Both the position numbers and the translations under genes were made by a program. This document shows, piece after piece, positions 46,294-57,874 of a stretch of DNA of 64,000 nucleotides (positions within the stretch are counted from its first letter, which is position 1; every line of letters begins with the position of its first letter). The notes beneath the pieces are model-generated. The model had not been told where the DNA came from, searched no databases, and saw nothing but the letters and a program-made list of their open reading frames with translations. Source of the stretch: Uranotaenia lowii (lineage: Eukaryota; Arthropoda; Insecta; Diptera; Culicidae); assembly GCF_029784155.1 (NCBI RefSeq), contig NC_073693.1, positions 339,466,023-339,530,022 of the forward strand, written 5' to 3'.

Positions 46294-48091
46294 CACTGAA
46301 CATACCGACACTTTGTATATACCTATTCATACCGCGAGCGGTCAAATGACGGTTTACACTGTTTTCGCTAAAACTTTCTTGTTTCTCAACAGATTTCTTT
46401 AAAATTTATAGTTTTGAAAAGCCTATAACGTGACTCAAATATGTTTCTCAGACAGTTTTCAGCTACAATCAATAACTTCAAAGTTATTATAAGTCCAAAA
46501 ATATATTTATGAAAAAACATGCTTCAGGAAAATTGCTATAAATCAGTTATTTAGTGCTCGAAAAAAAATTCACTTAGTGCCTGAGAAAGCTGAAGCTAGA
46601 AGCTATATGCTGGACATACGAAAATTTTTATCAAATTTTTTTTAAGATCATGCCCACAAAAAATGTAAAAAAGTTGTGTAAAACCCGTACTTTCCAATCA
46701 ATCAACCGCCAAAGCTGTTCCTGTAACAGGAGAAAAATTTCAAAAAATGAATTGGAAAGTTGACGTAATTTGTCACATTTTGGCATCTTTAGATTTTGTG
46801 AAATACGAAATACATAATTTATGACGAATTTTCAAAGGTAGCTGTTTTTCCTACACTTTCTACAATTCCTACACCTAAATTTAGCTTTGCACAGGATTTT
46901 GAGTATGTTATCGTAAGGTTTAAACAAAAAAATTATATGCAAAAGAAAGAAAATTTCATACCGGTTCTAGTGACGTAACTACATTGGCGGTGCGATGCTT
47001 GACAAAAATAAAATAAATATATTTCTGAAAGTAAAACCAGAAAATTTGAGCGAATGCTCGTTTGTTTTTTCGTTTCCTTTCACCCGTCTTCGTGTGCAAA
47101 ATAGCTTTGAGATATTACCACCCACTGCGCCCGTCTGCCAAGCAAGAATTTGTGCTGACTTCTCAAAATTCAGAAACTAGTTCACTGTTTTATTTATCAT
47201 ATTTTTGCCAAGCATTGCACCGCCAATGCAGTTACACCACTAGAACCGGTATGAAATTAGCTTTCTTTTGCATATAGTTTTATTGCCAAAACCTTACGTT
47301 AAAGTACTCAAAATCCAGTGCAAAGCTGAGCTTAGGTGTAGGAATTTTCTCAGAAAATCCAAATTGATAAAAAGTTCGAAAAACAGCTACCTTTGAAAAG
47401 TCGTCATAAATTATGTATTTCGTATTTCACAAAATCTTAAGATGACAAAAGGTGACAAATTACGTCTTTTTTCCAATTCACTTTTTAAATTTTCTCTACT
47501 GTAACAGGAACAGCTTTGGCGGTTGATTGATTGGAAAGTACGGGATTAACACAACTTTTTTACATTTTTTGTGGGCATGATCTTAAAAAAAATTTGATAA
47601 AATTTTTCGTATGTCCAGCATATAGCTTCTAACTTCAGCTTTCTCAGGCACTAAGTGAAATTTTTTTCGAGCACTAAATAACTGATTTATAGCAATTTTC
47701 CTGAAGCATGTTTTTTCATAAAAATATTTTTGGACTTCAAAAAACTTTGAAATTATTGATTTTAGCTGAAAACTGTCTGAGAAACATATTTGAGTCACAT
47801 TATAGGCTTTTCAAAACTATAAATTTTAAAGAAATCTGTTGAGAAACAAGAAAGTTTTAGCGAAAACAGTGTAAACCGTCATTTGACCGCTCGCGGTATG
47901 AATAGGTATAGATACCACATGCGTTATTCGAAAACCACAACATTTAGAAAAAAATTAAAATCGCTTAAATACTTGCATTTTGAAAATAAAAATAGTCCTG
48001 TCGTTAAATTGGCGAAAAAAAAAATATATAAGGCGTAATCATCCTTCAAAGTTTAAAAACCGTCATTTGACCGCCTCCGGTACGTTTAGTG
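46294..48091. mobile_element. piggyBac-like foldback element (member 2), 1.8 kb
   Basis: The right end has TTAA (48092-48095) and the end sequence CACTAAACGTACCGG (reverse complement). The left end is TCAA (a mutated TTAA) followed by CACTGAACATACCG. Inside each end is a CGGTCAAATGACGG word. Most of the body is one long inverted repeat: 46318-47030 pairs with 47175-47922 at roughly 85-90 percent identity by eye, leaving a loop near 145 bases. The right side has an extra roughly 165 bases carrying a second copy of the subterminal motif, mirroring the duplicated motif on the left of the element at 6494. No transposase is encoded. Confidence 0.75.
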
Positions 48092-49351
48092 TTAAAGTTA
48101 AAAAAAATAGTAAATTAGATTAAATGGCTTAGTTTCATTCATTTACAGTTTTTTTTAGATCTGGTGATTGAATGCATAAAAAGCAAGTAAGCATCAATAG
48201 GGGAGAGTGGGGATACTTGATCCCCTTTTCTTATTTTCACCATATCTTTTTGGAAAAATTTAGCAACTCGCCGTCTTTGACATTTTCTGACAGCTTGTAA
48301 CTTCAAGTTTCTATGCTCCAAAAATTAGAACGATACTTGAACCCGTTGATGAGCTAGAAGCATTTTCGTGAGAGTAAAAAAAATGCGATTTTTCTGAAGT
48401 TAGGGGAGACTTGATCCCCTATTGAAGGAGACTTGATCTTTTATTCAGTAAGCCCTAATCCTCGTATAAAAATCAAACAAAACGCCAAGATAGAATGTTG
48501 ATTGACTATTTTGGTCATGTTTGTTCTCATTTCACAATTTATAGCAGACATAAGAAGAAAATTCTATAACTCTCTACGCTAATGACAATGCATACTTAAA
48601 GGCGCTATTTATTATAATTAAGAGAAAATTAATTATTTTTGCTCTTTTCTTCAGACAATTGTTTGATAAATATTAGATTTAGGATAAATATTAGTAATTT
48701 CGTAATCAGCAATCATAACGATCAATTCAGAAGAAGAATATGCCGTTTGGAAGGGGGATCAATTGTACCCAACTCTAGGGGATCAATTGTACCCATAATC
48801 AACCTTTTAGAAAACATTTTCTGAAAAAAAGTTGAGAGTTTTCCATTGCTTTGAAAATATGGCATTACGAAGTTCATTTTACGCTCGAACGATTGATACA
48901 TTGGAACAAATATTTTTTTCATAATTTTCCCATCTAAGGATCAATTTAAAGTGATGAAAAAAGATCTTCAAGTTACATTTTGTGAAATTTTTCAAACAAA
49001 GTTCAAATACTCAAACAATTATTTTGTTAAAATTTTTTTAACTACAAGAATTGTTATTTTGCTCATTTTGGCACATTTTTCTAGAACATTTGATCTTTGT
49101 ACGACATTCCAGTTTCGAGATATAGCTAAGGAATCAAGTATCCCCAGGGATCAAGTATCCTCATTCTCCCCTCACTTCCATCTGTACCGTTGAGCCGTCA
49201 ACACGTACGCCGGAGCATCGTATCGTTGCTGTGTACCTGCAGGAACATTTTACATTATTTATTTTTTCCTTACCTGTATTTCAATCAGCACTTTTCAGTG
49301 CTAAAATTATTTTCATTTTCTTTTATTCATATTTTCTCTTTTCTTTCCAGC

Positions 49352-50782
49352 ATGGGGAAGTCTTCGGCCGGCTCAAGGGCCGGAAGAAAACGGATTGCTG
49401 AACCTAATCCAGGGCCATCTGCCAAAAAAGTTGAAATTTCCAATTCATTCGATGTCCTTCATAACATCGGTGATGAGGAAATATTCATATTTAATTCTGA
49501 TAAGAGTACTAAGAAACCTTCTTCTTCTTATACTCTTAAAAACGAAAAGATTCCACCAATAACGGTCACGATTCCTGACTTCAATGCCTTTCGAAAAGAA
49601 ATCGTCACTTCCGTCAAGGATGTGAAGATTTCTTTTCAGATCGGTCGAAGGGGAACTGCTCGTATATTGGCGGAATCTTTTAATGATTTTCAAAAGGTTT
49701 TAAATTATTTGAATAATAAAAAACACCAATTTTTTACGTACGACACTAGAGGTGATCGTCCTTTTAAAGTTGTACTTCGTGGTCTCACCGGCGATCAGAC
49801 ACCGGATGAGATCACAAATGAATTAAATTCTTTGTTAGGTTTTTCTCCAATTCAAGTAATTCAAATGAGGAAAAGAACCAACACGAATAATACCAGTAGT
49901 GTTGGTTTTGCTCCTGAACTTTATTTGATCCATTTTAAAAAGGATCAGGTTAATAATCTGCAAATTCTTGAAAAGGCTCGTCTTATGTTTCATTGTCGAG
50001 TCAAATTCGAACCTTTTCGTAAATCTTCTACCAATTTTTTACAAAACATTACGCAATGTCGTCGTTGTCAAGCTTTTTGTCATGGCACTAAAAATTGTAG
50101 AATGAATGCCAGATGCATGTTTTGCGGCTCATTCGATCATGAAAAATCTAAATGCCTTTTTGGTGGTGATAAGCCAAAAACAGAATTTTTTAAGTGTGCG
50201 AATTGCGCAGGTAATCACTCCTCGAATTCGCTAGATTGTCCCATCAGGGCAAAAATTATTGCTTCTAGGAAAAATCCCAAAGTTTCCAGAAAAGTTTCTT
50301 CTCCTCCTTCCTCTTTTTCGTCTTCACACGTCGGGCCGGCAAACAACCTGCCTGTTCGCGGTCAGCCTCGGTCGACATTGGAATCACGGCTGGGTAATAC
50401 CCGAAGTGATTTTAATGTTACCTGTGCTGAATCTGCGCCCCAGACTCGTTGTTTATCGTTCTCAGAGGTGGTTGAAAATGGGATTCCCTCTTCAGGTTTA
50501 ACTAATAAAAATGGGAAAAAACCAAGTCTCAACGTTCATGCGAAGGCTTGGGAAAATCCCCGAAATTCAAATACTTGTTCTTCTCCTTCATTTTCTGATC
50601 CTAACAATTTTGTTGATTTGGGTGAGATTACTGAGGAAAAATTAAAATTTTTGCATCAAAATTTAATGGAAATGATGCAACTTATGTTGAAAGCAAATTC
50701 AATGTTTGAAGCTTTCCAAACTTCTTTTAATTATGCTAACAAAATTATTAGGACTTTACGATTCCCTCATGGATCCAAATAG
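49352..50782 (+). CDS. Retrotransposon ORF1, nucleic-acid-binding gag-like protein
   Basis: An intact 476-residue protein that would coat the element's RNA in the cytoplasm. I chose ATG 49352 (MGKSSAGSRAGRKR) because it follows the pyrimidine-rich leader and gives the basic N-terminus usual for the family; the frame is open further up (to 49190) but without gag-like sequence. A PRE_C2HC-like region occupies roughly residues 95-230. Three zinc knuckles follow: CRRCQAFCHGTKNC (from residue 236), CMFCGSFDHEKSKC (255) and CANCAGNHSSNSLDC (282), two CX2CX4HX4C and one CX2CX3HX6C. The C-terminal third is Ser/Asn-rich. It overlaps ORF2 by 14 bases. Confidence 0.93.
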   Translation: MGKSSAGSRAGRKRIAEPNPGPSAKKVEISNSFDVLHNIGDEEIFIFNSDKSTKKPSSSYTLKNEKIPPITVTIPDFNAFRKEIVTSVKDVKISFQIGRRGTARILAESFNDFQKVLNYLNNKKHQFFTYDTRGDRPFKVVLRGLTGDQTPDEITNELNSLLGFSPIQVIQMRKRTNTNNTSSVGFAPELYLIHFKKDQVNNLQILEKARLMFHCRVKFEPFRKSSTNFLQNITQCRRCQAFCHGTKNCRMNARCMFCGSFDHEKSKCLFGGDKPKTEFFKCANCAGNHSSNSLDCPIRAKIIASRKNPKVSRKVSSPPSSFSSSHVGPANNLPVRGQPRSTLESRLGNTRSDFNVTCAESAPQTRCLSFSEVVENGIPSSGLTNKNGKKPSLNVHAKAWENPRNSNTCSSPSFSDPNNFVDLGEITEEKLKFLHQNLMEMMQLMLKANSMFEAFQTSFNYANKIIRTLRFPHGSK

Positions 50783-53426
50783 ATGTTTAAACATTATGAA
50801 TTGGAATGCTAGATCTTTGCTGGCTAACCAAGACGAGTTCTTTTTATTTTTGAAAACTCAAAACATACATATTGCTGCCATCACTGAAACTTTTTTAAAG
50901 CCAGACAATAACTTGAAAAGCAATGCTTTCTTTAAAATTTTACGAAATGATCGACTTGATCGGCAAGGTGGGGGTGTAGCTATTGTCATCAATAGTCGTC
51001 TCAAATTTAGACTTCTTCCTTCTTTCAATACAAAAGTCTTAGAAACAATTGGAATCGAATTAGAAACTTCTATGGGGAAAATTATAATTGTTGCCGCATA
51101 TTTGCCTTTCCAATGTAGCGGTGAACAGAAAAATTTTTTGAAGGGAGATTTACAAAAACTCACCAGAAATAAATCTAAATTTTTTATTATTGGTGACTTT
51201 AATGCAAAACACCGATCTTGGAATAATATTTCATCAAATTCAAATGGGAATATTTTGTTTCATGACTGCTCTGCAGGTTATTATACTGTTGAATATCCTA
51301 ATGGGCATACTTGTTTCTCTTCGATAAGAAATCCTTCCACAATTGATTTGGTTCTAACGGATTTAGGCGAGCATTGTAGTCAATTAGTTACTCATGCGGA
51401 CCTCGATTCAGACCACCTTCCAGTAACATTTTCTTTATCCCAAAGTCCCATTGAAAACCCTTTAAAATCAACTTTTAATTTTCAAAAGGCTAACTGGGAG
51501 CGATATATGAATTTTATTGAACGTAATTTAGATGTAAACGTTCCATTGAATTCAATAGAAGATATTGATTTGGCTGTAGAAAATTTGACAACTTCAATAG
51601 TCAATGCTAGAGCCGCTTCAATACCTAAAGTTAAACATAAATTTAATCAACCTTTAATTGATGATGATCTTCAGTTTTTGATACGACTGAAAAACATTCG
51701 TCGACGCCAATATCAACGTACTAGGGATCCTTATTTGAAATTAATTTATTGCGACCTTCAAAAAGAGATCAAACGTCGTTTAAATTTCATTCGTAATGAA
51801 AATTTTGCTAAAGCAGTAGAGGATATAAAACCCTACTCAAAGCCATTTTGGAAATTAACTAAAATTTTGAAAAAGCCCCAGAAGCCAATTCCTACTTTGA
51901 AAGATGGGGATAAACTTCTTTTAACTAATTCAGAAAAGGCTAAAAAATTAGCCCAACAATTTGAGTCTGCTCATGATTTTAATTTAAACGTTGTAAGTCC
52001 AATTGATGCTCAAATTTCCCTAGAATTTGATGATATTCTTTCTAAGCAAAATGTGTTTGAAAGTTCTTGTGAGACAAATATTGATGAACTTAAATTGATT
52101 TTCAAAAAATTTAAAAATATGAAAGCCCCGGGGGAAGATGGGATTTTCTATATTCTTATTAAAAAGTTGCCTGAAAGCACTTTAAATTTTTTAGTTAAAA
52201 TCTTCAACAAATGATTTCATTTGGCTTATTTTCCCAATAAATGGAAAAATGCCAAAATAACTCCAATTTTGAAACCTGGAAAAAGTGCTTCAGAGCCTTC
52301 AAGTTATCGACCAATTAGTTTGCTTTCTTCTTTAAGTAAACTATTTGAGAGAGTTATTTTGAATAGAATGATGATTCACATTAATCAGAATTCTATTTTC
52401 CCTGATGAACAATTTGGTTTTCGTCATGGACATTCTACTACACATCAACTTTTGAGTGTAACTAATATGATTAACGCTAGCAAATCTGAAGGTTATTCAA
52501 CTGGTGTTGCTCTTCTTGATATTGAAAAAGCTTTTGACAGTGTTTGGCACAAAGGTTTAGTAGCTAAATAAGCTCGATTTGATTTTCCTGTATATCTCAC
52601 CAAAATTATTCAAAATTATTTGACTAGCCGAACCTTACAAGTAAGCTATCAAAATTCATGCTCTGAAAGGACACCCATTAGAGCTGGTGTCCCTCAGGGT
52701 AGTATACTTGGGCCAATTTTATATAATATTTTTACTTCTGATCTTCCTGATGTACCAGAAGGAAAAGGTAGAAGATTATTTGCTGATGACACTTTGCTTT
52801 CAGCCAAAGGTCGAAATTTACGGGTGGTACGCAGTAGATTGCAACAAAATTTAAATTCCTTTTTGAATTACTTGAAAATGTGGAAAATTTCTCCTAACGC
52901 TTCCAAAACTCAACTTATTTTATTTCCCCATAAGCCAAGAGCAAATTTTTTAAAACCTAATGAAAATCATTCCATAACTTTTAATGGGGTTTCATTAGAA
53001 TGGTCTGATCACGTGAAGTACTTGGGACTTACACTTGATCGGAATCTTACTTTTAAAAATCACATTGAAGATATTCAATCTAAATGTAATAAATACACTA
53101 AATCTCTTTATTCTCTCATCAACAGGAAATCCCGGTTGTGTCTGCGAAATAAGATGCTCATCTACAAACAAGTTTTCCGACCAGCGATCATGTATGCAGT
53201 TCCGATTTGGTCTAGCTGCTGCGCGACGAGGAAGAAAGCCATCCAGAGGATTCAGAACAAGGTTCTGAAAATGATTTTGCGGCTTCCACCTTGGCACAGC
53301 ACCGAAGATCTTCATCGGATTGCGGGCATTGAATCGATCGAAGAGATGGCCAACAAAATCATCTCCAACTTCAGAGGCAAATCGATGCAGTCTTCCATCG
53401 CAGAGATTCGTTCTCTTTATGTTTAG
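50769..53426 (+). pseudogene. Retrotransposon ORF2, endonuclease and reverse transcriptase, two stops
   Basis: One continuous frame of 885 codons begins at ATG 50769, inside the end of ORF1 (overlap ATGGATCCAAATAG, different frame), an arrangement suited to termination-reinitiation. The N-terminal endonuclease domain (about 1-230) has NWNARSL (from 11), a TET near 38-40, GDFNA (142-146) and SDHLPV near 213. The reverse transcriptase follows, with AFDSVWHKG near 590, GVPQGSILGP near 645 and the catalytic FADD at 671-674. A TGA at codon 482 (52212-52214) and a TAA at codon 601 (52569-52571) interrupt it without any frameshift. The protein would cleave the target and copy RNA at the nick; as written it stops before the RT core. 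Confidence 0.92.
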
Positions 53427-53689
53427 TTTAATTTTAAGATAGTGTTTAGTTTTAAGTATAAAAATATTTTTGCTATTACAGGATGTTCTCCTACATTAAA
53501 AACTTGATTGCGCTCAGCAAATTTAAATCTTATAAATAAATTTTTATAATCTAGTTACTTATAGGGCTATGAACAGTTCATTATTGAGCTGAACACCTAA
53601 TTTAATGCAATAATGTAATATAAGTGTAATGATGATTTGATACAAATAAAGACATATTTAAAAAAAAAAAAAATCCTCATTCTCCCCTA

Positions 53690-54295
53690 TCTATTCAGAG
53701 TTCCTATAAATTAATGCGATGACTTAGCTTATATCGAATACTTATTTTCATCAGTGTCTCTGAGGGCCTCGTATGACAGATCAAGACAAATCGTATGGGA
53801 ATTTTTAATTTATGCCAAAATTGAGAAAAAAAATTTATGTAGGAGTATATTCTGTACTGTGAGGTTTTTTTCAGTACAAGCGATGAATACCGAAAGGAAA
53901 GAAAAATGACTGAATGAAAAACTGACGTTCTAAGTATTGGATTAATCAGGATGACATTTCAGTCGTTGAAGGATAATTGGAGTCTCAATAACAAGATAAG
54001 CAATGTGGCCAATAAAATGAATCTATGGATCCAATTTTTTTGTTCAAAGCACCAAGGATTATTGGCAAGGATTGAATACGTACAACATTCAGTCAGGAAC
54101 AGTATTTTCAGATCGATGTATTTATTTTGTTTATTTTTCATGAAAATTTTTGTTTTGAGATTTTTCAATTTTAAATTAGTTATTGCGTTACCTTTCAAAT
54201 CACAATACTGAAATTTCAGTTGCGCCAAAAAAAAAACACCTTATAGTGAAATATCACTAAAGTATGTTCAACATTAGACTTCCAAATCAAAATCT
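53690..54295. other. Spacer, no gene seen
   Basis: AT-rich. The overlapping frames of 86-89 codons on both strands at 53951-54228 show no recognisable domain. Confidence 0.5.
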
Positions 54296-55260
54296 AAATG
54301 CACTTGTTCTTTTTTTCGTTGTTGACCTTACCTGAGATGCATTTCAGATGTCTGGACCTATCGGAAGGTGTGCGAGCGAGCTTGCATCCGGAAGGCGTAT
54401 CGAAAAACACTCCGATCATTCGGAATTGTGTCCCGGTTGCCGGTTGAGGTGGAAAGTCATGATTGTGTAACAGGATGAAGAAGGGGAGGAAAGGCGAGGC
54501 AGGAGGAAATGGAGAATTGATGTGAATCAAATCAGCAGCGGGAAAATAAGGTTTCCACTACTGGGAAACGAACTGATGATCGGTGTTTCTTCTTACCAAT
54601 ATGCTCTTTCGAGAAGTCTGGAAGTCGTTGGCTGACTACTGACGACGAAATGCGGACGATGGACGGTAACACTCCCGGTGCTGCATTACTGATACTGAAT
54701 CGGGTGGACTTACGTATGTAAGAAGGTGATGGTCAGAAGAAGGTTCAGTTGCGTTATTGTTGTTGTTTTTGTTGTCATTGCTGATGTTGTTCTTGTTTTG
54801 GCTGCTGGAATTCAATGGGTCTCGAGTTTGGTACGACGACGACCAGTTTGAAAATAATCGGAAATAATTGACATTTGTGTGGTGGCTTTTCGAGAGCAAC
54901 CTCGAATGGAGAATCGATTCGAGAAGCAGCATGTTGGGTTGGTGGTGTTGTTGATGCTGTTGTTAAACATTCAGCAGCGAAGGAAGCTGCAATGCGAGTG
55001 GGGAATGTCTCGGAGACTCAAGAATGGAGCCCGTTGGAGAGAAGAAAGAAAAAAAAGTTACAAGTCACGGGATGCCAGGGAAAAAACTCAATGTACTCAC
55101 AATGGAACAACGATAAATTTTAAACCTGGAATACTGAACAACAACAACCACAAGATCTGAGAAGGCACTGTGGCTCGACAATATTTGGACATTTTGTCTG
55201 GCCATTCTCTTGTTTTTGCTGGGCAGCAGCCAAACTCACCTTAACAATAAATTCAAAATT
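54296..55260 (-). other. GC-richer block with minus-strand donor-like sites
   Basis: On the minus strand CTCAG|GTAAGG (junction at 54332/54331) is a very good splice donor. A second match, TTAAG|GTGAGT, lies at 55240/55239. The DNA between is GC-richer, with CAA/CAG-type triplet runs at 54745-54810. Minus-strand frames of 78 and 98 codons lack domains. This could be an untranslated or N-terminal exon of a minus-strand gene. I cannot identify a product. Confidence 0.25.
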
Positions 55261-55830
55261 TCCAGATAATTTGTTTCGACAAAATTCATAAAAATATTCG
55301 TTATTGTTGTTATTAATAATTTGATTAGAAACCTTTTACCATGAATATGGCATTCGTATCCGAATTCGTTATAGTATTCTCTGAAATTCGTATCAGAATG
55401 CATTCAAAGTAGCAACAAAATCTGATTTTTAAACTACAAACAAAACGTTGATGTTGTCACCAACGTAATTCTTCAAAAGTTTATGATTTTTTTTTTGTAG
55501 TTTTTTGATATATCATGTTTTAGACAACACATAAACAATTTACCCTGAAGAAATCTAAGCTAAGAAACATCAATCTTTGGTATCGCATTATTATTATTAT
55601 TAAGATTAGAGACACTTTACCGTTTTAACGGCTTTCGTGTATAAAATTTGGTATTGCATATTTTTGAGTATATGATTGGGTTTTGTTTATTTATTTCAAA
55701 AATGGTTTCGTTATGTAGTTTTAAAAAAAATTCTGTTATTCTTCTAAGTGTAAAAAAATATAGGTGAATAAAACACAAGATAACTTGTACTGTATTAAGC
55801 CTTTTCTATTTTGTTTACCTGTTGGATTTC
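55261..55830. other. Spacer, no gene seen
   Basis: AT-rich with a TTATTA microsatellite near 55590. Nothing else recognised. Confidence 0.5.
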
Positions 55831-55895
55831 CACATGCTAAAACTACCAACCCACAGAATGTGTACCATGTATGCCGTGACCGGGATTCGATATTT
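55831..55895 (-). mobile_element. SINE fragment, same family as 40915-41045
   Basis: The minus strand reads ATATCGAATCCCGGTCACGG, then CATACATGGTACACATTCTG, matching the B box and body of the SINE at 40980-41030. The A-box half is missing, so the copy is 5' truncated or broken. Confidence 0.65.
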
Positions 55896-56567
55896 TGACC
55901 GTTGGCACAGACGAAAAAAAAGCGAAAAATATTCAATAATGTTATTTGAAAAACATGAGCCAAAATCAAACCGTGCCTAAATCGGATGTTTCCTAAATCG
56001 AACCGTAACAACATTGAACGGGGTCTGTACAATCATATGACCGTTTTCAAAGAAAAAAGTTTTGAGGACACTCGTCGGCTGCAATACAAATACACACTCA
56101 CTGTTCAAGGACCTGAAAAAAAAATTTTGAACAATAATACTTTGAAGGCACTCATTTGCTTTAATTTGCTGGAAAACAACAACCACTGTGAAGAGTAGAA
56201 GTATCGAGTTAATGTTTTTTTATTTTATCGAATCACAGTTGGAAAAATCAATGACCATTTTATTAAGTGAAGCCATCAAAGTCAAAGGGGTTCGAGTGCG
56301 AAAATGATCGATTTTGAGTTGAAAATGCCAAACAATTTTTCACACAGGGCGGACTCGATTCTGCGTTCCCCCAATTTTTGTTCGGAACGGGTAGTCAAAT
56401 CCGACGTAGAATCTAGTCAAAAAAAAAAAGGAACTACGAAAACTCTTGTTTACCATTTTTTAATGTAAAAAAGGCTACAAGATTGTTTTTGAAAGAAATG
56501 TTGAAAAAAATGATATGTCTACGAGTCAGATTTTGAATACAGGCAAGAGAGGACTTTATTTCAGTTG
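55896..56567. other. Spacer, no gene seen
   Basis: No recognisable gene; a 70-codon plus-strand frame at 55986 has no domain signature. Confidence 0.5.
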
Positions 56568-56569
56568 TA

Positions 56570-57874
56570 AAGTCTGCTTCATTTAATATTGGAACACAAA
56601 CAATTGCGTGCAGTTCAGTCGTTTATTAACGAATTCATAATTTGTTTTTCATATAAATGTAGCATTTTCTTTACTCTTTCATAAAAAAAAAAATAAAAAA
56701 ATTATTCGTTGCTGTTTCGATGAAATTCTCGTACTTTTCCCGTAATACGGCACATTAGGCGGCGCACACCCTTTTCGTCCACCGTTTTGGCGATTTGATT
56801 CCACCAGTTCTTCATTTGAGTCATGTTCCTAACAAGTTTTCCCTTTGCTTTAAGCCTCCGCTTCGTGATTGCCCAGTATTTCTCTATCGGCCGGAACTGG
56901 GGGCAGTTTGGGGGGTTGAGGTCCTTCGGTATTACGCTGACCCCGTTCGTTGCGTACCATTCCATAACCGTTTTGCTGTAATGGCAGCTTGTGAGGTCCG
57001 GCCAAAGCATTACGGGACGGTCGTGGGCACAAATAAACGGCAGAATCCGTTTCTGTAGGCACTCTTTTTTGTAGACTTCTGATGTCATTGTCTTGTCAGT
57101 GAGAAAGACTTTGGTTTTCTGTCCACAACTGCATATCCCCTGCCAAATCATGTACTTGCGGGCGAATGTATCCGCAAACACGAACTTAAATTTTGCAGGT
57201 ACATCCCCCCGAGCCGTCGCCAAATAAAATTTTTGACCTGGGATTTGCCCAAAGTCCGCCTTCACGTAGGTCTCATCGTCCATCGGAATACATCCGTCGA
57301 ACTTGGTCAGCACTTGGTCGTACAGCTTTCGAGCACGGATTCTGGCCACATTGTTCTGATTCAGCGTTCGATTTGGCTGTTTGCTGGCTCGGAATGACCT
57401 TATTCCTTCCCGGAGACGAATTCGTCGCACCGTACTGTGAGCGGCCTGGAACTTATTGGCCAAATCGCGGTCTGAAAGATTGGGATTCCTCTTGACGGCC
57501 TTGATGACTTTCCCACGCAGTTTCCGGTCGACAGTTCCACTCCGACGCTTCGAATGCGGCTTCCGAGCCGTCGTCAATGTTTCCTTGTACTGCTTGATGA
57601 CACGCCATACGGTATTTCTGGGCATTTTAAGCTGTTTAGCTAGCTTCGATGCCGACAACAATGGATTTTCAAGAAAACTGTGGACAATTTGATCTCTCCG
57701 TTCGGCTTCCATGGCGGTTGTTTACAAAATGCTATCGTTTGGTGTTATGACATAAATACATGGTGAAAGGTAATGAATTTCCCGACACGTGGGTGAAAAA
57801 AGTTTCCAAATCCGTCCACTAGGAGCGCCACAATGAGCAAAATAATTTGTTCCAATATTAAATGAAGCAGACTT
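56570..57874 (-). mobile_element. Apparently intact DD37E mariner-type transposon
   Basis: TA target duplications (56568-56569, 57875-57876) enclose a 1305-bp element with perfect 27-bp inverted ends starting AAGTCTGCTTCATTTAATAT. A single uninterrupted transposase fills most of the interior on the minus strand. Perfect ends, correct target duplication and an open gene mean it could be autonomous. It could also mobilise non-autonomous relatives with similar ends, such as the dead copy at 21417-22717. Confidence 0.93.
56702..57712 (-). CDS. DD37E mariner-family transposase, intact
   Basis: A 336-residue transposase that would bind the terminal repeats and cut and paste the element at TA sites in the nucleus. 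ATG 57712 is in good context (ACCGCCATGG) and gives the expected N-terminus. Residues 1-45 and about 62-115 look like paired helix-turn-helix DNA-binding domains, joined by a basic linker KPHSKRRSG (51-59) that may be a nuclear localisation signal. Catalytic residues are D146 in PMDDETYVKADF (D145 is the alternative), D239 in WPDLTSCHYS and E277 in PIEKYW, with exactly 37 residues between the last two, placing it in the DD37E class. Length matches relatives of about 340. No stop or frameshift. Confidence 0.95.
   Translation of the reverse strand: MEAERRDQIVHSFLENPLLSASKLAKQLKMPRNTVWRVIKQYKETLTTARKPHSKRRSGTVDRKLRGKVIKAVKRNPNLSDRDLANKFQAAHSTVRRIRLREGIRSFRASKQPNRTLNQNNVARIRARKLYDQVLTKFDGCIPMDDETYVKADFGQIPGQKFYLATARGDVPAKFKFVFADTFARKYMIWQGICSCGQKTKVFLTDKTMTSEVYKKECLQKRILPFICAHDRPVMLWPDLTSCHYSKTVMEWYATNGVSVIPKDLNPPNCPQFRPIEKYWAITKRRLKAKGKLVRNMTQMKNWWNQIAKTVDEKGVRRLMCRITGKVREFHRNSNE

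Larger units (their letters stand above)
49173..53672 (+). mobile_element. Full-length Jockey-clade non-LTR retrotransposon
   Basis: A 16-bp target duplication, ATCCTCATTCTCCCCT, flanks the element (49157-49172 and 53673-53688). It starts CACTTCCATCTGTACCG, has a roughly 180-base 5' untranslated region, ORF1, an overlapping ORF2, and a 3' region ending in ATAAAG and a 13-A tail. Full-length copies with exact duplications are usually young. ORF2 has two in-frame stops, so this copy alone is not autonomous. Most of the coding sequence is AT-rich like the surroundings, but the last about 290 bases of ORF2 are conspicuously GC-richer. Confidence 0.93.
48200..53687. mobile_element. TA-flanked MITE split by a Jockey element
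   Basis: Ends GGGGAGAGTGGGGATACTTG (48200-48225) and, as reverse complement, GGGGAGAATGAGGATACTTG form imperfect inverted repeats followed by ATCCC. The flanking dinucleotide is TA on both sides (48198-48199, 53688-53689). The interior carries several GGGGATCAATTGTACCC and GACTTGATCCCCT words. The retrotransposon at 49173-53672 lies within the right terminal repeat, duplicating 16 bases of it. Confidence 0.7.

Noticed and set aside
53951..54228. 86-89-codon frames on both strands
   Set aside because: They are shadows of each other in AT-rich DNA with no domain.
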